NCBI GenBank assembly: GCA_903854655.1
Contig: CAINXC010000749.1
Span: 1 to 32,366 of the forward strand
Origin: an uncultured Verrucomicrobiota bacterium
Lineage (GTDB): Bacteria > Verrucomicrobiota > Verrucomicrobiia > Verrucomicrobiales > Verrucomicrobiaceae
Direction of reading: 5' to 3'
Length of the DNA stretch: 32,366 bases
Shown here: in pieces, positions 7,089 through 15,174 of the stretch
How the letters are laid out: each line of letters starts with the position of its first letter
Numbering within the stretch: the stretch's first letter is position 1
Program-made: the position numbers and the translations under genes
The notes under the pieces: generated by a model
Told to the model about the DNA's origin: nothing
Databases searched by the model: none
The model's input: only the letters and a program-made list of their open reading frames with translations

Positions 7089-8870
7089 TTAAATTCTCGC
7101 CTGCAGCCAGCCAAGAAGCTCACTGATCTTGATGCGGTGCTGCTCCGTGCTGTCGCGCTCGCGGACGGTGACGGTGTCTTGAAGCTCGGGGCCTTTTTCG
7201 CCCAGGGTTTCGAAGTCGATGGTGACACCGAAGGGCGTGCCGGCTTCGTCCTGGCGGGCATAGCGGCGACCGATGGCGGCGGTTTCATCGTAAAAGCAGT
7301 TCATGTGCTTCTTGAGCAGGCCATAGACTTCGCGTGCCTTGGCGACGAGTTCGGGCTTGTTCTTCAGCAGCGGGAACACACCGGCCTTGATCGGCGCAAT
7401 GCGGGGATGCAGGCGCAGTACCGTGATGGTTTCGGACTTGCCCTTGTCATCCACTTTCTCGAACTGGCAGAAGGCTTTGGCAATGACCGCCAGGGCCAGG
7501 CGGTCAAGGCCGGCGGAGGGTTCGATCACGTGGGGCACGTAGCTGCCCTTGAATAGGCGCTCGAACCAGGCGCGCACGTCGGCCTCAGGCATCGGCTCGC
7601 CCTTGGTTTTGGCGGCTTCGGCGGCGAGGCGCTTCTGAATCAGGGCCTCCTTCTGCTCTGAGGTGAGCTTGGCGGCTGCATTTTTGAGGTCTTCGTCGAA
7701 GACTTCCAGGGTCTTGCCGCTGTGCTTCTGGTGCTGGCCCAGATCGAAGTCGCCACGTGCGGCGATGCCTTCCAGCTCCTCGGTGCCGAAGGGGAATTCG
7801 CACAGGATGTCCACGCAGGCGCGGGCGTAGTGGGCGAGGTCGTCCGGTGTCTGCCAGTAATATTCCAGCACATCGCCCAGGCCGATGCCTTCATAGAACT
7901 TGGTGCGCTGATCCACCCAGTAACGGTGCCAGAGCTGCCAGCCCCAGTTGGGCTTCGGCTCGGTGAGATCCGCTCCTTCGCTCCACTGGGCGACTTCGCC
8001 GCAGATGATTTCGACCGCTTCATCGGGCTTGATGAAGAACTCCAGCTCCATCTGCTCGAATTCGCGGCTGCGGAAGGTGAAATTCTTGGGCGTGACCTCG
8101 TTGCGGAAGGCCTTGCCGATCTGGCAGATGCCGAAGGGCACCTTCACGCGGCTGGAGTCGAACACGTACTTGAACTGCGCGAAAATCGCCTGCGCGGTTT
8201 CGGGGCGCAGGTAGGCGCGGTTTTCCTCGGTCGCGGTGGGGCCCACCAGCGTGCTCAGCATCAGGTTGAAAGGCCGGGCCTCGCTCAATCCACCGCCGGT
8301 TTCGGGATGATAGTCGATGCTGCCTTCCACGGCTTCGAGTTTGGTCTCTTCGAGCAGGACAATCTCTTCAGGCTTGCCAGCGGCTTCGCCGGCGTTGGAA
8401 GCGATGAGCAGGCGCACGCGCTTGCGGAAGCTTTCGATGTGCTCGCCCTTCTTCATGAGCACCTGGAAGACGCGGCTCAACTTCCATCCAGTGGCGGACT
8501 CTGCACCGCTGAACTGCATCACCGTGCCAACCTGCGGATCGACATGGTCGGCCCGCACGCGCTTGTTGGTCAGGCAGCACTCGCGCATCATGTCGGCAAA
8601 AGTGTCCACATGGCCGGAAGCCTTCCAGATCGCCGGGTGCATGATGATGGTGGCGTCGATGCCCACCACGTCTTCGCGCTCGCGGGTCATCGTCTTCCAC
8701 CAGGCATCGCGCAGATTGCGCTTCAATTCCGAGCCCAGCGGGCCGTAGTCCCAGAAGCCGCCGATGCCGCCGTAGATTTCGCTGCTTTGATAGATGAAGC
8801 CGCGGCGCTTGCAGAGGGAGACGATTTTCTCCATTTGCGCGATAGGGTCAGGCTTGGTGTCGGCGGACAT
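7089..8870 (-). CDS. glyS: Glycyl-tRNA synthetase (dimeric alpha2 type)
   Basis: This 593-residue class II aminoacyl-tRNA synthetase attaches glycine to tRNA-Gly in the cytosol. The N-terminus has the family signature IYGGIGGFWDYGPLG (about residues 32-46). Motif 2 is AFRNEV with SREFEQMELEFF just after it (about residues 254-275). Motif 3 is EPSAGLDRLALA (about 447-458). The C-terminal anticodon-binding domain runs from LRLHPRIAPIKAGVFPL to the end. It is the single-chain eukaryote/archaea-like alpha2 form, not the split GlyQ/GlyS alpha2-beta2 form. It is longer than the ~460-residue firmicute enzyme because of an insertion after motif 1 (around residues 100-200) and one before motif 3. The ATG at 8870 has no strong Shine-Dalgarno. 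No T-box leader is seen in the 130 bp upstream. The inverted-repeat element lies directly downstream. Confidence 0.97.
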   Translation of the reverse strand: MSADTKPDPIAQMEKIVSLCKRRGFIYQSSEIYGGIGGFWDYGPLGSELKRNLRDAWWKTMTREREDVVGIDATIIMHPAIWKASGHVDTFADMMRECCLTNKRVRADHVDPQVGTVMQFSGAESATGWKLSRVFQVLMKKGEHIESFRKRVRLLIASNAGEAAGKPEEIVLLEETKLEAVEGSIDYHPETGGGLSEARPFNLMLSTLVGPTATEENRAYLRPETAQAIFAQFKYVFDSSRVKVPFGICQIGKAFRNEVTPKNFTFRSREFEQMELEFFIKPDEAVEIICGEVAQWSEGADLTEPKPNWGWQLWHRYWVDQRTKFYEGIGLGDVLEYYWQTPDDLAHYARACVDILCEFPFGTEELEGIAARGDFDLGQHQKHSGKTLEVFDEDLKNAAAKLTSEQKEALIQKRLAAEAAKTKGEPMPEADVRAWFERLFKGSYVPHVIEPSAGLDRLALAVIAKAFCQFEKVDDKGKSETITVLRLHPRIAPIKAGVFPLLKNKPELVAKAREVYGLLKKHMNCFYDETAAIGRRYARQDEAGTPFGVTIDFETLGEKGPELQDTVTVRERDSTEQHRIKISELLGWLQARI

Positions 8871-9000
8871 AGAAGGGTCGGAAGGCAGGGGTTGAAAAAG
8901 GGCGGGGAACTACCAGCAGGCCCCCCCTGCAAGCAAGTGGAAACGCTGGCAGGCAAAGGATCGGTCACCGCTCACCTGTTTTGCCCGACGGGTCAGGTCC

Positions 9001-10071
9001 TCAACCCGCAGACACCGCCAGCCACTCCGGCTCCCTTTGTGCAAAGGCGGCCACCTCCTCGAAGATCATCTCCCGCGAGATCTGCGGCTTCCAGTCCCAG
9101 GCCTTGCGCGTCTGCGCATCATCCAGGATCAGCCAGGGGATGTCGAAGGGGCGGTCGGCGCCGTTGCGCTCCACCGGATGGGCATGGCCGAAGTGCTGCT
9201 CGCACCAGGCGCTCATCTGGGCGAGCGAGAAGGCACTTTCGATGCCGCCGCTGACGTTGCCCAGCCGCCGACATTCGGCGTCGGGCGACTGCATTTGCTT
9301 CAGCAGAAGGTCCGCAAGATCGCGGGGGTGCAGGGCATCGCGCACCTGACGACCGGTGCCACCGAAGCCCAGGTACTTCAGCGGGCGCTGTTCACGCCAG
9401 GAGTGCAGCCAGTAGGCGACAATGCCCTGATCGGGGCGGCCGAACTGACCCGCGCCAGCCATCACCCCGCAGCGGTTGATCCACACCGGCACCTTGAAGG
9501 TGAAGGCATATTCCAGCGCGAGGTCTTCGCTGGCCTTCTTGCTTACCCCATAGAGGGAAAGCGGCGGCTCGGTGGAAAAGGATTCGCTCACACCCGCAGG
9601 CGACAGCCCCGGTGGCAGCCCCTGCCCGGCATCGACGACAAACTGTTCGCCTTTGGTTGCCAGGGGAATCTTGGTCAGCGGCGGAATCGAGTACACGCGG
9701 CTTGTGCTGAGCAGGACGAAGCCTGCGTTGCGGGCACGACAGTATTCAAGCATGTTCACCGTGCCGATGAGGTTGTGCTCCACCAACTGGCGGCTGCTGG
9801 TGCGGCCATCCACGCCTGCAAGCACGCTGGGGTTTGCGGCGGCGTCGATGACCCAGTCAACGACTGGCAGCGCTTCAAAATCACTGGCGCACCGTACGTC
9901 GCCATGGATGACCTTGACTCCCAGCGCCTGCAGGCCGGCGCGGTTGCGCTCGCTGCCGGGGCGGCAAAAATTGTCCAGGCCGATCAACGTGGCGTCGACA
10001 AACGCCTCGCGAAACCGGCGCAACAGGTTGCTGCCGACAAATCCACAAGCTCCAGTGACCAAAATCCGCAT
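9001..10071 (-). CDS. NAD-dependent epimerase/dehydratase, CDP-paratose 2-epimerase-like
   Basis: This 356-residue extended short-chain dehydrogenase starts at the ATG at 10071, directly before the nucleotide-binding strand (MRILVTGACGFVGSN, Rossmann GxxGxxG at residues 7-13). An in-frame start 13 codons upstream only adds sequence with no family resemblance. The catalytic Tyr174-xxx-Lys178 is in SLYGVSKK, and a Ser/Thr in LLSTSRVYS completes the triad. The GQFGRPDQGIVAYW and GFGGTGRQVRDALHP segments resemble CDP-paratose/CDP-tyvelose 2-epimerases, so the likely substrate is a nucleotide sugar for surface polysaccharide or glycosylation. No other nucleotide-sugar genes are adjacent, so the exact substrate is uncertain. 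The gene is on the same strand as glyS (130-bp gap) and divergent from the PQQ propeller gene. Confidence 0.88.
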   Translation of the reverse strand: MRILVTGACGFVGSNLLRRFREAFVDATLIGLDNFCRPGSERNRAGLQALGVKVIHGDVRCASDFEALPVVDWVIDAAANPSVLAGVDGRTSSRQLVEHNLIGTVNMLEYCRARNAGFVLLSTSRVYSIPPLTKIPLATKGEQFVVDAGQGLPPGLSPAGVSESFSTEPPLSLYGVSKKASEDLALEYAFTFKVPVWINRCGVMAGAGQFGRPDQGIVAYWLHSWREQRPLKYLGFGGTGRQVRDALHPRDLADLLLKQMQSPDAECRRLGNVSGGIESAFSLAQMSAWCEQHFGHAHPVERNGADRPFDIPWLILDDAQTRKAWDWKPQISREMIFEEVAAFAQREPEWLAVSAG

Positions 10072-10289
10072 CCTGGTTTCATGCAAGCATGTGGTGCCCT
10101 GCGCAAGCAATCATCATTGGCGATTGTGCCCCGGGGCTGCGCCTCTTCCTTGTGCTTGCCGAACGGCTCAGTGGCCGCCATGATTCTGGTTTCGTCCGCC
10201 ACGCGCAGCTCTCCATGGACCGCCATGGACATGGGTGTTCCGGAGCACAGATGGGTGGCGTGCGCAGCCACCCCAAAAGGCCTTCTCAC
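10072..10289. other. Divergent intergenic region with a 7-bp-arm palindrome
   Basis: This 218-bp spacer separates the divergent epimerase and PQQ propeller genes and should hold both promoters. I could not identify convincing -35/-10 boxes. It contains a perfect hairpin-capable palindrome, TCCATGG-ACCG-CCATGGA, at 10212-10229, about 60 bp upstream of the propeller start. A likely ribosome binding site (AAAAGG) lies about 9 nt before that start codon. Confidence 0.3.
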
Positions 10290-11714
10290 ATGATTCGCTC
10301 TTTCGTCCTGATCCTTTTTTGTGGTGCCATCGTGGGTGCCGCAGAGTCCAACTGGCCTCAATTTCGCGGGCCGGGCGGGCTTGGCATCGGCACCGGGAAG
10401 CCGCCGGTGGAATTCGGGCCTGACAAGAATGTGGTTTGGAAAGCGGAGGTGCCTCACGGCCACTCCTCGCCCTGCATCTGGGGCATGCGCCTTTTTCTGA
10501 CGGGCCTCGACAATGGCAAGCTTGTCACGCTTTGTCTTGACCGGGCGGACGGTCGTGAGCTGTGGCGTGTCGTCGCCCCCGCTGAGAAAATCGAGCCGAC
10601 CCACCGCATCGGCAGTCCTGCGGCACCGACGCCTTGCACTGATGGCGAGCGCCTTTACGTGTACTTTGGCTCGTTTGGGGTTCTCGCTTATGATTTCACG
10701 GGGAAGGAGGTCTGGCGTAAAGCTTTGCCGGTCCCGGTGGTGGAGTTTGGCACCGGCGCATCGCCCATTCTCGCGGATGGCAAGGTGATCATTGCCAACG
10801 ACCAGGATGTGGGCTCCTGCCTGCTTGCCCTGGACTCGCGCACGGGTGCGGAGGCGTGGCGCGTGGAACGCCCGGAATTTCGGCGCAGCTTTTCGTCGCC
10901 GTTCTTGTGGCGGCATGACGGCATCGAGGAACTGGTGCTCGCGGGCTCGCTGTGGGTCAGAAGCTATGATGTCAAAGATGGCCGCGAGCGCTGGTCGGCG
11001 CGTGGCATGGCCCGCGTCTCGAACGCCACGCCTGTGGCTGGTGACGGGGTGCTCATTGTATCGAGCTGGAACGTCGGAGGTGACGAGGGGGAGCGTGTGG
11101 AGATGCAGCCCTTCGAGGAGTTCATCGCCGCGAACGACAAGAACAAGGACGGGGTGCTCACCTTCGACGAATTCCCGGCCGGTCCGGTCAAGGACCGCTT
11201 CTCGCAGATCGACGTGGACAAGGATGGCCGCGTGACCAAGGACGAATACAATCACATGCGCGACATGTTCGCACAGGCCGTCAACCAGCTCTTCGCCATC
11301 AAGCCCGGCGGGCATGGGGACATCACCGAAACGCACGTGCTGTGGAAGGTGAGCCGCCACCTGCCCTATGTCTCCTCGCCGTTGTGTTTTAACAACCGTG
11401 TGTACACCTTTAAGAACGGCGGCCTCGCGTCCTGCTACGATGCCATCACCGGCGCCATCGTCTATCAGGCGGAGCGGCTGGATTCACCTGGGGACTACTA
11501 CAGCTCGGCCATCGGCGCGGACGGGCGCGTGTACGTGGCCTCGCAAAAGGGCACGGTGGTGGTGCTGGATGCGGGAGACGCCCCGCGCGTGCTGGCCCGC
11601 AATCAAATGGGGGAGCCGGTCTTCGCCACTCCCGCAGTGCTCGATGGGCGCATCTATCTGCGTACCGCGAAGTACCTGTATGTCTTCGGGGATCATTCGC
11701 CGATCATTCCCTGA
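10290..11714 (+). CDS. Exported PQQ-like beta-propeller protein with two EF-hands
   Basis: This encodes 474 residues from the ATG at 10290, with AAAAGG about 9 nt upstream and a signal peptide right after the start (residues 1 to about 18, ending GAA-ES). The frame is open further upstream, but only this start gives an export signal. The mature N-terminus NWPQFRGPGGLG is the classic start of PQQ-binding-like propellers in Planctomycetes and Verrucomicrobiota. Blade repeats follow (LCLDRADGRELWRV, LALDSRTGAEAWRVERPE, CYDAITGAIVYQAE). Two calcium-binding EF-hand loops (DKNKDGVLTFDEF and DVDKDGRVTKDEY, about residues 280-315) are inserted between blades. The catalytic residues of true quinoprotein dehydrogenases are not evident, so a BamB-like scaffold or binding role is as likely as an enzyme. 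It may form a periplasmic, calcium-stabilised propeller. The IclR gene begins 60 bp downstream on the same strand. Confidence 0.85.
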   Translation: MIRSFVLILFCGAIVGAAESNWPQFRGPGGLGIGTGKPPVEFGPDKNVVWKAEVPHGHSSPCIWGMRLFLTGLDNGKLVTLCLDRADGRELWRVVAPAEKIEPTHRIGSPAAPTPCTDGERLYVYFGSFGVLAYDFTGKEVWRKALPVPVVEFGTGASPILADGKVIIANDQDVGSCLLALDSRTGAEAWRVERPEFRRSFSSPFLWRHDGIEELVLAGSLWVRSYDVKDGRERWSARGMARVSNATPVAGDGVLIVSSWNVGGDEGERVEMQPFEEFIAANDKNKDGVLTFDEFPAGPVKDRFSQIDVDKDGRVTKDEYNHMRDMFAQAVNQLFAIKPGGHGDITETHVLWKVSRHLPYVSSPLCFNNRVYTFKNGGLASCYDAITGAIVYQAERLDSPGDYYSSAIGADGRVYVASQKGTVVVLDAGDAPRVLARNQMGEPVFATPAVLDGRIYLRTAKYLYVFGDHSPIIP

Positions 11715-11733
11715 AAGGGGCGGTCTGTGTGTC

Positions 11734-11774
11734 GCGTTTCTACATCTGACAATTGATTGCAGATATAGAAACGC
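11734..11774. promoter_or_regulatory. 41-bp imperfect palindrome abutting the IclR-family start codon (putative operator)
   Basis: Arms GCGTTTCTA (11734-11742) and TAGAAACGC (11766-11774) are perfect reverse complements. After one mismatch, ATCTG (11744-11748) and CAGAT (11760-11764) also pair, giving 14 of 15 matched positions around an 11-nt centre. The last base touches the ATG at 11775 and no Shine-Dalgarno intervenes. IclR-family regulators bind such dyads and often repress themselves. As RNA it could also fold over the start codon. It is not followed by a T-run, so it is a poor terminator for the propeller gene. Confidence 0.65.
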
Positions 11775-12602
11775 ATGCCTAAAAACCCCTCAGCGACCCG
11801 CCCGCGCCGCCAGCCCAAGCCTGCGGTTACCGATTCCGGCTTCAGCACGCCGAGCCTGGACCGTGCGCTGGGCGTGCTGGAATGCCTGAGCCGTCATCCA
11901 CAGGGGCTGGGCATTTCGGAGCTGGCGGCGGAGATGGGTTTGAGCGTGAATTTTGTCTATCGTGTCACCCAGGCGCTGACCGCCCATGGCTATGTGAACC
12001 GCGATACGGACAAGCGCTTTGGAATAGGTTCAAAGCTGCTCACCCTTTGCCAGCCCGTGAGCAACGATGTGCCGCTGACGGAAGCTGCCCTGCCAGCCTT
12101 GCGCTGGCTCAGCGATCAGACCGGGGAAGCGGCCCACCTGGGCATGATCAGCGGCCATGAAGGCATCGTGCTGGAGCGGGTGATCGGGCGGGCATTGATC
12201 AAGTTCTATGTGGAGCGCGGCACCCGGTTCCCGCTGCACACCAGCGGGCCGGGCAAGGTCATGCTTGCCTTCATGCCGGAGGCGGAACGCGATGCCATCA
12301 TTTCGGGCATGACCTTCGAGCGCTTCCAACCATGGACGATCTCGAATCGCAAGGATTTCCTCAAATGCCTCGAAAGCGTGCGATCCGAAGGTTTCGCCGT
12401 GGATGCTGGCGAGCACCTGGAAGGCCATCATTGTCTCGGCGCACCCATCCTGGACGCTGATGGGAATGCGATTGCCAGCCTGTGGATCACGGGTCCCAGC
12501 CAGCGCTTGAGCGAGGATCGCATGTTGAAACTGGCTCCGACCGTCAAAGGGGCCGGCCAGATGGTGACCGAGGCTTTGAACCCTCAACCAAGGGCGAGGT
12601 GA
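11775..12602 (+). CDS. IclR-family transcriptional regulator
   Basis: This 275-residue regulator has a basic, Pro-rich N-terminal tail. A winged helix-turn-helix follows (about residues 26-85: SLDRALGVLECLSRHPQGLGISELAAEMGLSVNF is the core, given here as two adjoining motifs, SLDRALGVLECL and GISELAAEMGLS). The C-terminal IclR effector-binding domain spans about residues 95-270 and includes the LERVIG, LHTSGPGKVMLAFM and HCLGAPILDADGNAIASLWITGP hallmarks. By family it acts as a dimer or tetramer that senses a small carboxylate, aromatic or sugar-derived ligand. No other in-frame ATG precedes the DNA-binding domain, which fixes the start at 11775 although no ribosome binding site is visible. 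The 41-bp palindrome ends at this start codon, suggesting autoregulation. Its stop codon overlaps the ribosome binding site of the next gene (9-bp gap), so it is probably co-transcribed with and controls the DUF1587/1592 and DUF1552 genes. Confidence 0.93.
   Translation: MPKNPSATRPRRQPKPAVTDSGFSTPSLDRALGVLECLSRHPQGLGISELAAEMGLSVNFVYRVTQALTAHGYVNRDTDKRFGIGSKLLTLCQPVSNDVPLTEAALPALRWLSDQTGEAAHLGMISGHEGIVLERVIGRALIKFYVERGTRFPLHTSGPGKVMLAFMPEAERDAIISGMTFERFQPWTISNRKDFLKCLESVRSEGFAVDAGEHLEGHHCLGAPILDADGNAIASLWITGPSQRLSEDRMLKLAPTVKGAGQMVTEALNPQPRAR
12596..12602 (+). promoter_or_regulatory. Ribosome binding site GAGGTGA overlapping the upstream stop
   Basis: GAGGTGA includes the TGA stop of the IclR-type gene and lies 9 nt before the ATG at 12612. 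It fixes the start of the cytochrome-like gene and suggests translational coupling. It is one of the few clear Shine-Dalgarno sequences in the window. Confidence 0.7.
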
Positions 12603-12611
12603 AGCCAAACG

Positions 12612-15170
12612 ATGGAAACGGGCCTGCCAGCACTGTCGTTGCCGATTGCAGTATGGATCTGCGCCGTTTCCTCAACGGTGATCTCCGGCCAGCCCGTTCC
12701 TGAAAACCTCAGCGGTCATCTTGAGCACCGTTGCCTCGAATGCCACGACCAGGAGACAGCCAAGGGCGGGCTTGATCTCACCGCGCAGTCCTTTGGTCTC
12801 ACTGACAAGTCGGTGCGCGAGCGATGGATTCAAATTCATGACCGCATCGAAAAAGCCGAAATGCCACCCAAGGCCGGGGATCTGCCGCCTGCGGAGCGCG
12901 CGGTCATGCTGGGATTGCTGTCCACGGCAATTGCAGCAGCCGATCATGCCGACGTGGCAGCCAACGGTCGCGGCCCGATGCGGCGGCTGAACCGGGAGGA
13001 GTACGAGCAAAACCTGCGTGACATTCTTCATCTGCCTCACCTCGACATTCGCGACATGCTTCCAGAGGATCGAGAAGGGCGGCATTTCAACAAGACAACG
13101 GAGACGCTCGACATTTCGCGCGTGCAGCTCACGGCCTACCTCGACGCGGCGGAGGCTGCGCTGCGGCAGGCCGTGGCCAGTGGTGTCACTCCTCCGGTGC
13201 CCGCCCGCCTGCGCGTGGTGGGCGCGAGGCTCTTCCCCGGCAAGGAAACCTTTGGCAATCGCGAGGCCATGTTCTTTGCCAAGGATTCCAAAGGCATCGA
13301 CTCGAAGCAGGTCGATGCGCTGAAGGATGACCCGGCCATTGAAATGGCCCTGTTTCGATCCGCCCACTGGCCCTATTTTGGTTATCCGCAGGGCTTTATC
13401 GCGAGGCTGCCGGGAAGTTACCGGGTGCGCTTCTCCGCCCGCGCCGTCCTGCAACTGCCAGGCTTCGAACTGAAACCGGCTGCTCAGCCCGTGCCGATGA
13501 CGTTCCGCGCCCGCAAGCCCTCGGGCCCCGATGTCTCCGGCGACGTGCGCGCCACTGGCGGTGTCATTGACATTCAGCCTGAGGGCGCCGTGCATGAAAC
13601 TGCGGTGTGGCTTCGCGAGGGTGAGACGTTTGAGTACAGCCTGCTGGGGCTGCCGATGCCTCTGGCGCGCAATGTCAACAACGGCCCGCCGACTTATCGC
13701 TATCCGCCATTTCCGGAAGGCGGACAGGCCGGCGTTGCGTTCCAATGGCTTGAGGTTGAAGGCCCCATTTCATCGCCCGACTGGCCGCCACCGTCGCATC
13801 ATGTGCTGTTTGATGATCTGCCCATTCGCTCATCGCAAAACCCCGGCGGATTGCCTGTTGAAGTGGTTTCGCAAAATCCAACGGCCGATGCCCGACGACT
13901 GTTGCGCAGGTTTGTGGAGCTTGCGGCACGCGAACCAGTGCCTGACGAGGCTGTGGCAAGGTACGAGCATCTCGTTCTCACCCGGCTGCAAAACGGGGCG
14001 CCGTTTGCCGAGGCGATGCTGGCGGGCTGCAAGGCCTTTCTCTCCTCCAGCCATTTCCTGTACCTGCGCGAGCCCGTGCACAAGGATGATCACTTCGCCA
14101 TCGCATCGAGGCTCTCCCATTTCCTGTCGAACACCCGGCCTGATGCCGTCCTGGCTGGGCTGGCAGAGAGCCGGAAGCTTCGCGATGCGCGGGTCCTCAG
14201 GCACGAAGCGGAGCGGCTCATTGCTGACGCAGGATTCGAGCGATTCGTCAAGAACTTCACCGACTATTGGCTGAACCTCCGTTACGTCCATCGTGATGAG
14301 CCTGACATCCGGCTCTATCCTGAATACCGCTTCGATGACTATCTCGTTGATTCGATGGAGATGGAGACTCGTGCGTTCTTCACTTCCATGATACGTGACA
14401 ACCTGCCGGCGAGGGCTTTGGTCGATGCGGACTTTGTGTTCGCCAACGACCGGCTTGCGAAGCACTACCTGTTGCCGCCCATCAGTGGCTCGAACCTGCG
14501 CAAAATTGCCCTGCCGAAAGACAGCCCTCTGGGCGGCTTGCTCACGCAGGCTGCGATTCTGAAGGTGACGGCGAACGGCACCACCACCTCGCCTGTGGTG
14601 CGCGGTGCGTGGATCATGGACCGCCTGGTGGGCGAGCCTCCGCCGGCACCACCACCGGGTGTTCCTGCCGTGGAACCGGATATTCGCGGGGCAAAAACCA
14701 TTCGCGACCTGCTCGCGCTGCACACGAAATCGAAATCCTGCGCCGCCTGCCACGCGAAGTTTGATCCCGTCGGTCTCGCTTTGGAGAACTTCGACATCCT
14801 GGGCGGCTGGCGGGCGCGGTATCGAGGGCTTGAACAGGGTGAGCACGTGACTGGAATTGACCGCGCCGGCCACGACTTTGCCTATACGCTTGCGGCTCCG
14901 GTCGATGCCAGCGGGAGGTTGATGGACGGCCGGACGTTTCAAAACATCCGCGACCTGAAGGCTCTCCTGGGAGCCAATGAACGGCAGCTCGCGCGCAACC
15001 TCCTGTACCAGCTCACGATCTACGCCACAGGCACACCGGTGCGTTTTTCGGACCGCGCCGAAATCGAAGCCATGCTCGATGCCACTGCCGCTGGCGGCTA
15101 TCGGGCCTGTGATTTGCTGCTCGCACTGGTGCAAAGCAAAACCTTCCTGGGTCAGAACGGATGCCATTAA
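12612..15170 (+). CDS. Exported c-type-heme-motif DUF1587/1595/1592/1588/1585 protein
   Basis: This 852-residue protein has a signal-like hydrophobic N-terminus (about residues 8-26) and then a heme-binding CLECH motif (Cys41, Cys44, His45) as in planctomycete-type cytochrome domains. The domain order matches the family. DUF1587 begins at RRLNREEYEQNLRDIL, DUF1595 at RRLLRRFVELAAREPVPDE, and DUF1592 at SRLSHFLSNTRPD through LADWx-like helices to the YPEYRFDDYL segment. DUF1588 begins near SPLGGLLTQAAILKVTANGT and includes a second heme-type motif CAACH (about Cys710-His714). DUF1585 begins at DASGRLMDGRTF and runs to the C-terminus. The biochemical role of this family is not established; it is usually found next to DUF1552 proteins, as here, and a periplasmic redox or polysaccharide-related role has been suggested. 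It is coupled to the IclR gene upstream, and the DUF1552 gene starts 4 bp after its stop. Confidence 0.92.
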   Translation: METGLPALSLPIAVWICAVSSTVISGQPVPENLSGHLEHRCLECHDQETAKGGLDLTAQSFGLTDKSVRERWIQIHDRIEKAEMPPKAGDLPPAERAVMLGLLSTAIAAADHADVAANGRGPMRRLNREEYEQNLRDILHLPHLDIRDMLPEDREGRHFNKTTETLDISRVQLTAYLDAAEAALRQAVASGVTPPVPARLRVVGARLFPGKETFGNREAMFFAKDSKGIDSKQVDALKDDPAIEMALFRSAHWPYFGYPQGFIARLPGSYRVRFSARAVLQLPGFELKPAAQPVPMTFRARKPSGPDVSGDVRATGGVIDIQPEGAVHETAVWLREGETFEYSLLGLPMPLARNVNNGPPTYRYPPFPEGGQAGVAFQWLEVEGPISSPDWPPPSHHVLFDDLPIRSSQNPGGLPVEVVSQNPTADARRLLRRFVELAAREPVPDEAVARYEHLVLTRLQNGAPFAEAMLAGCKAFLSSSHFLYLREPVHKDDHFAIASRLSHFLSNTRPDAVLAGLAESRKLRDARVLRHEAERLIADAGFERFVKNFTDYWLNLRYVHRDEPDIRLYPEYRFDDYLVDSMEMETRAFFTSMIRDNLPARALVDADFVFANDRLAKHYLLPPISGSNLRKIALPKDSPLGGLLTQAAILKVTANGTTTSPVVRGAWIMDRLVGEPPPAPPPGVPAVEPDIRGAKTIRDLLALHTKSKSCAACHAKFDPVGLALENFDILGGWRARYRGLEQGEHVTGIDRAGHDFAYTLAAPVDASGRLMDGRTFQNIRDLKALLGANERQLARNLLYQLTIYATGTPVRFSDRAEIEAMLDATAAGGYRACDLLLALVQSKTFLGQNGCH

Positions 15171-15174
15171 AGTC

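Noticed and set aside
8871-9000. T-box or riboswitch leader for glyS
   Set aside because: The 130 bp upstream show no T-box sequence or specifier-like stem, and T-boxes are mainly a Gram-positive feature.
7722-9254. 510-codon plus-strand open frame opposite glyS
   Set aside because: The opposite strand encodes a clear glycyl-tRNA synthetase, and this frame shows no family similarity.
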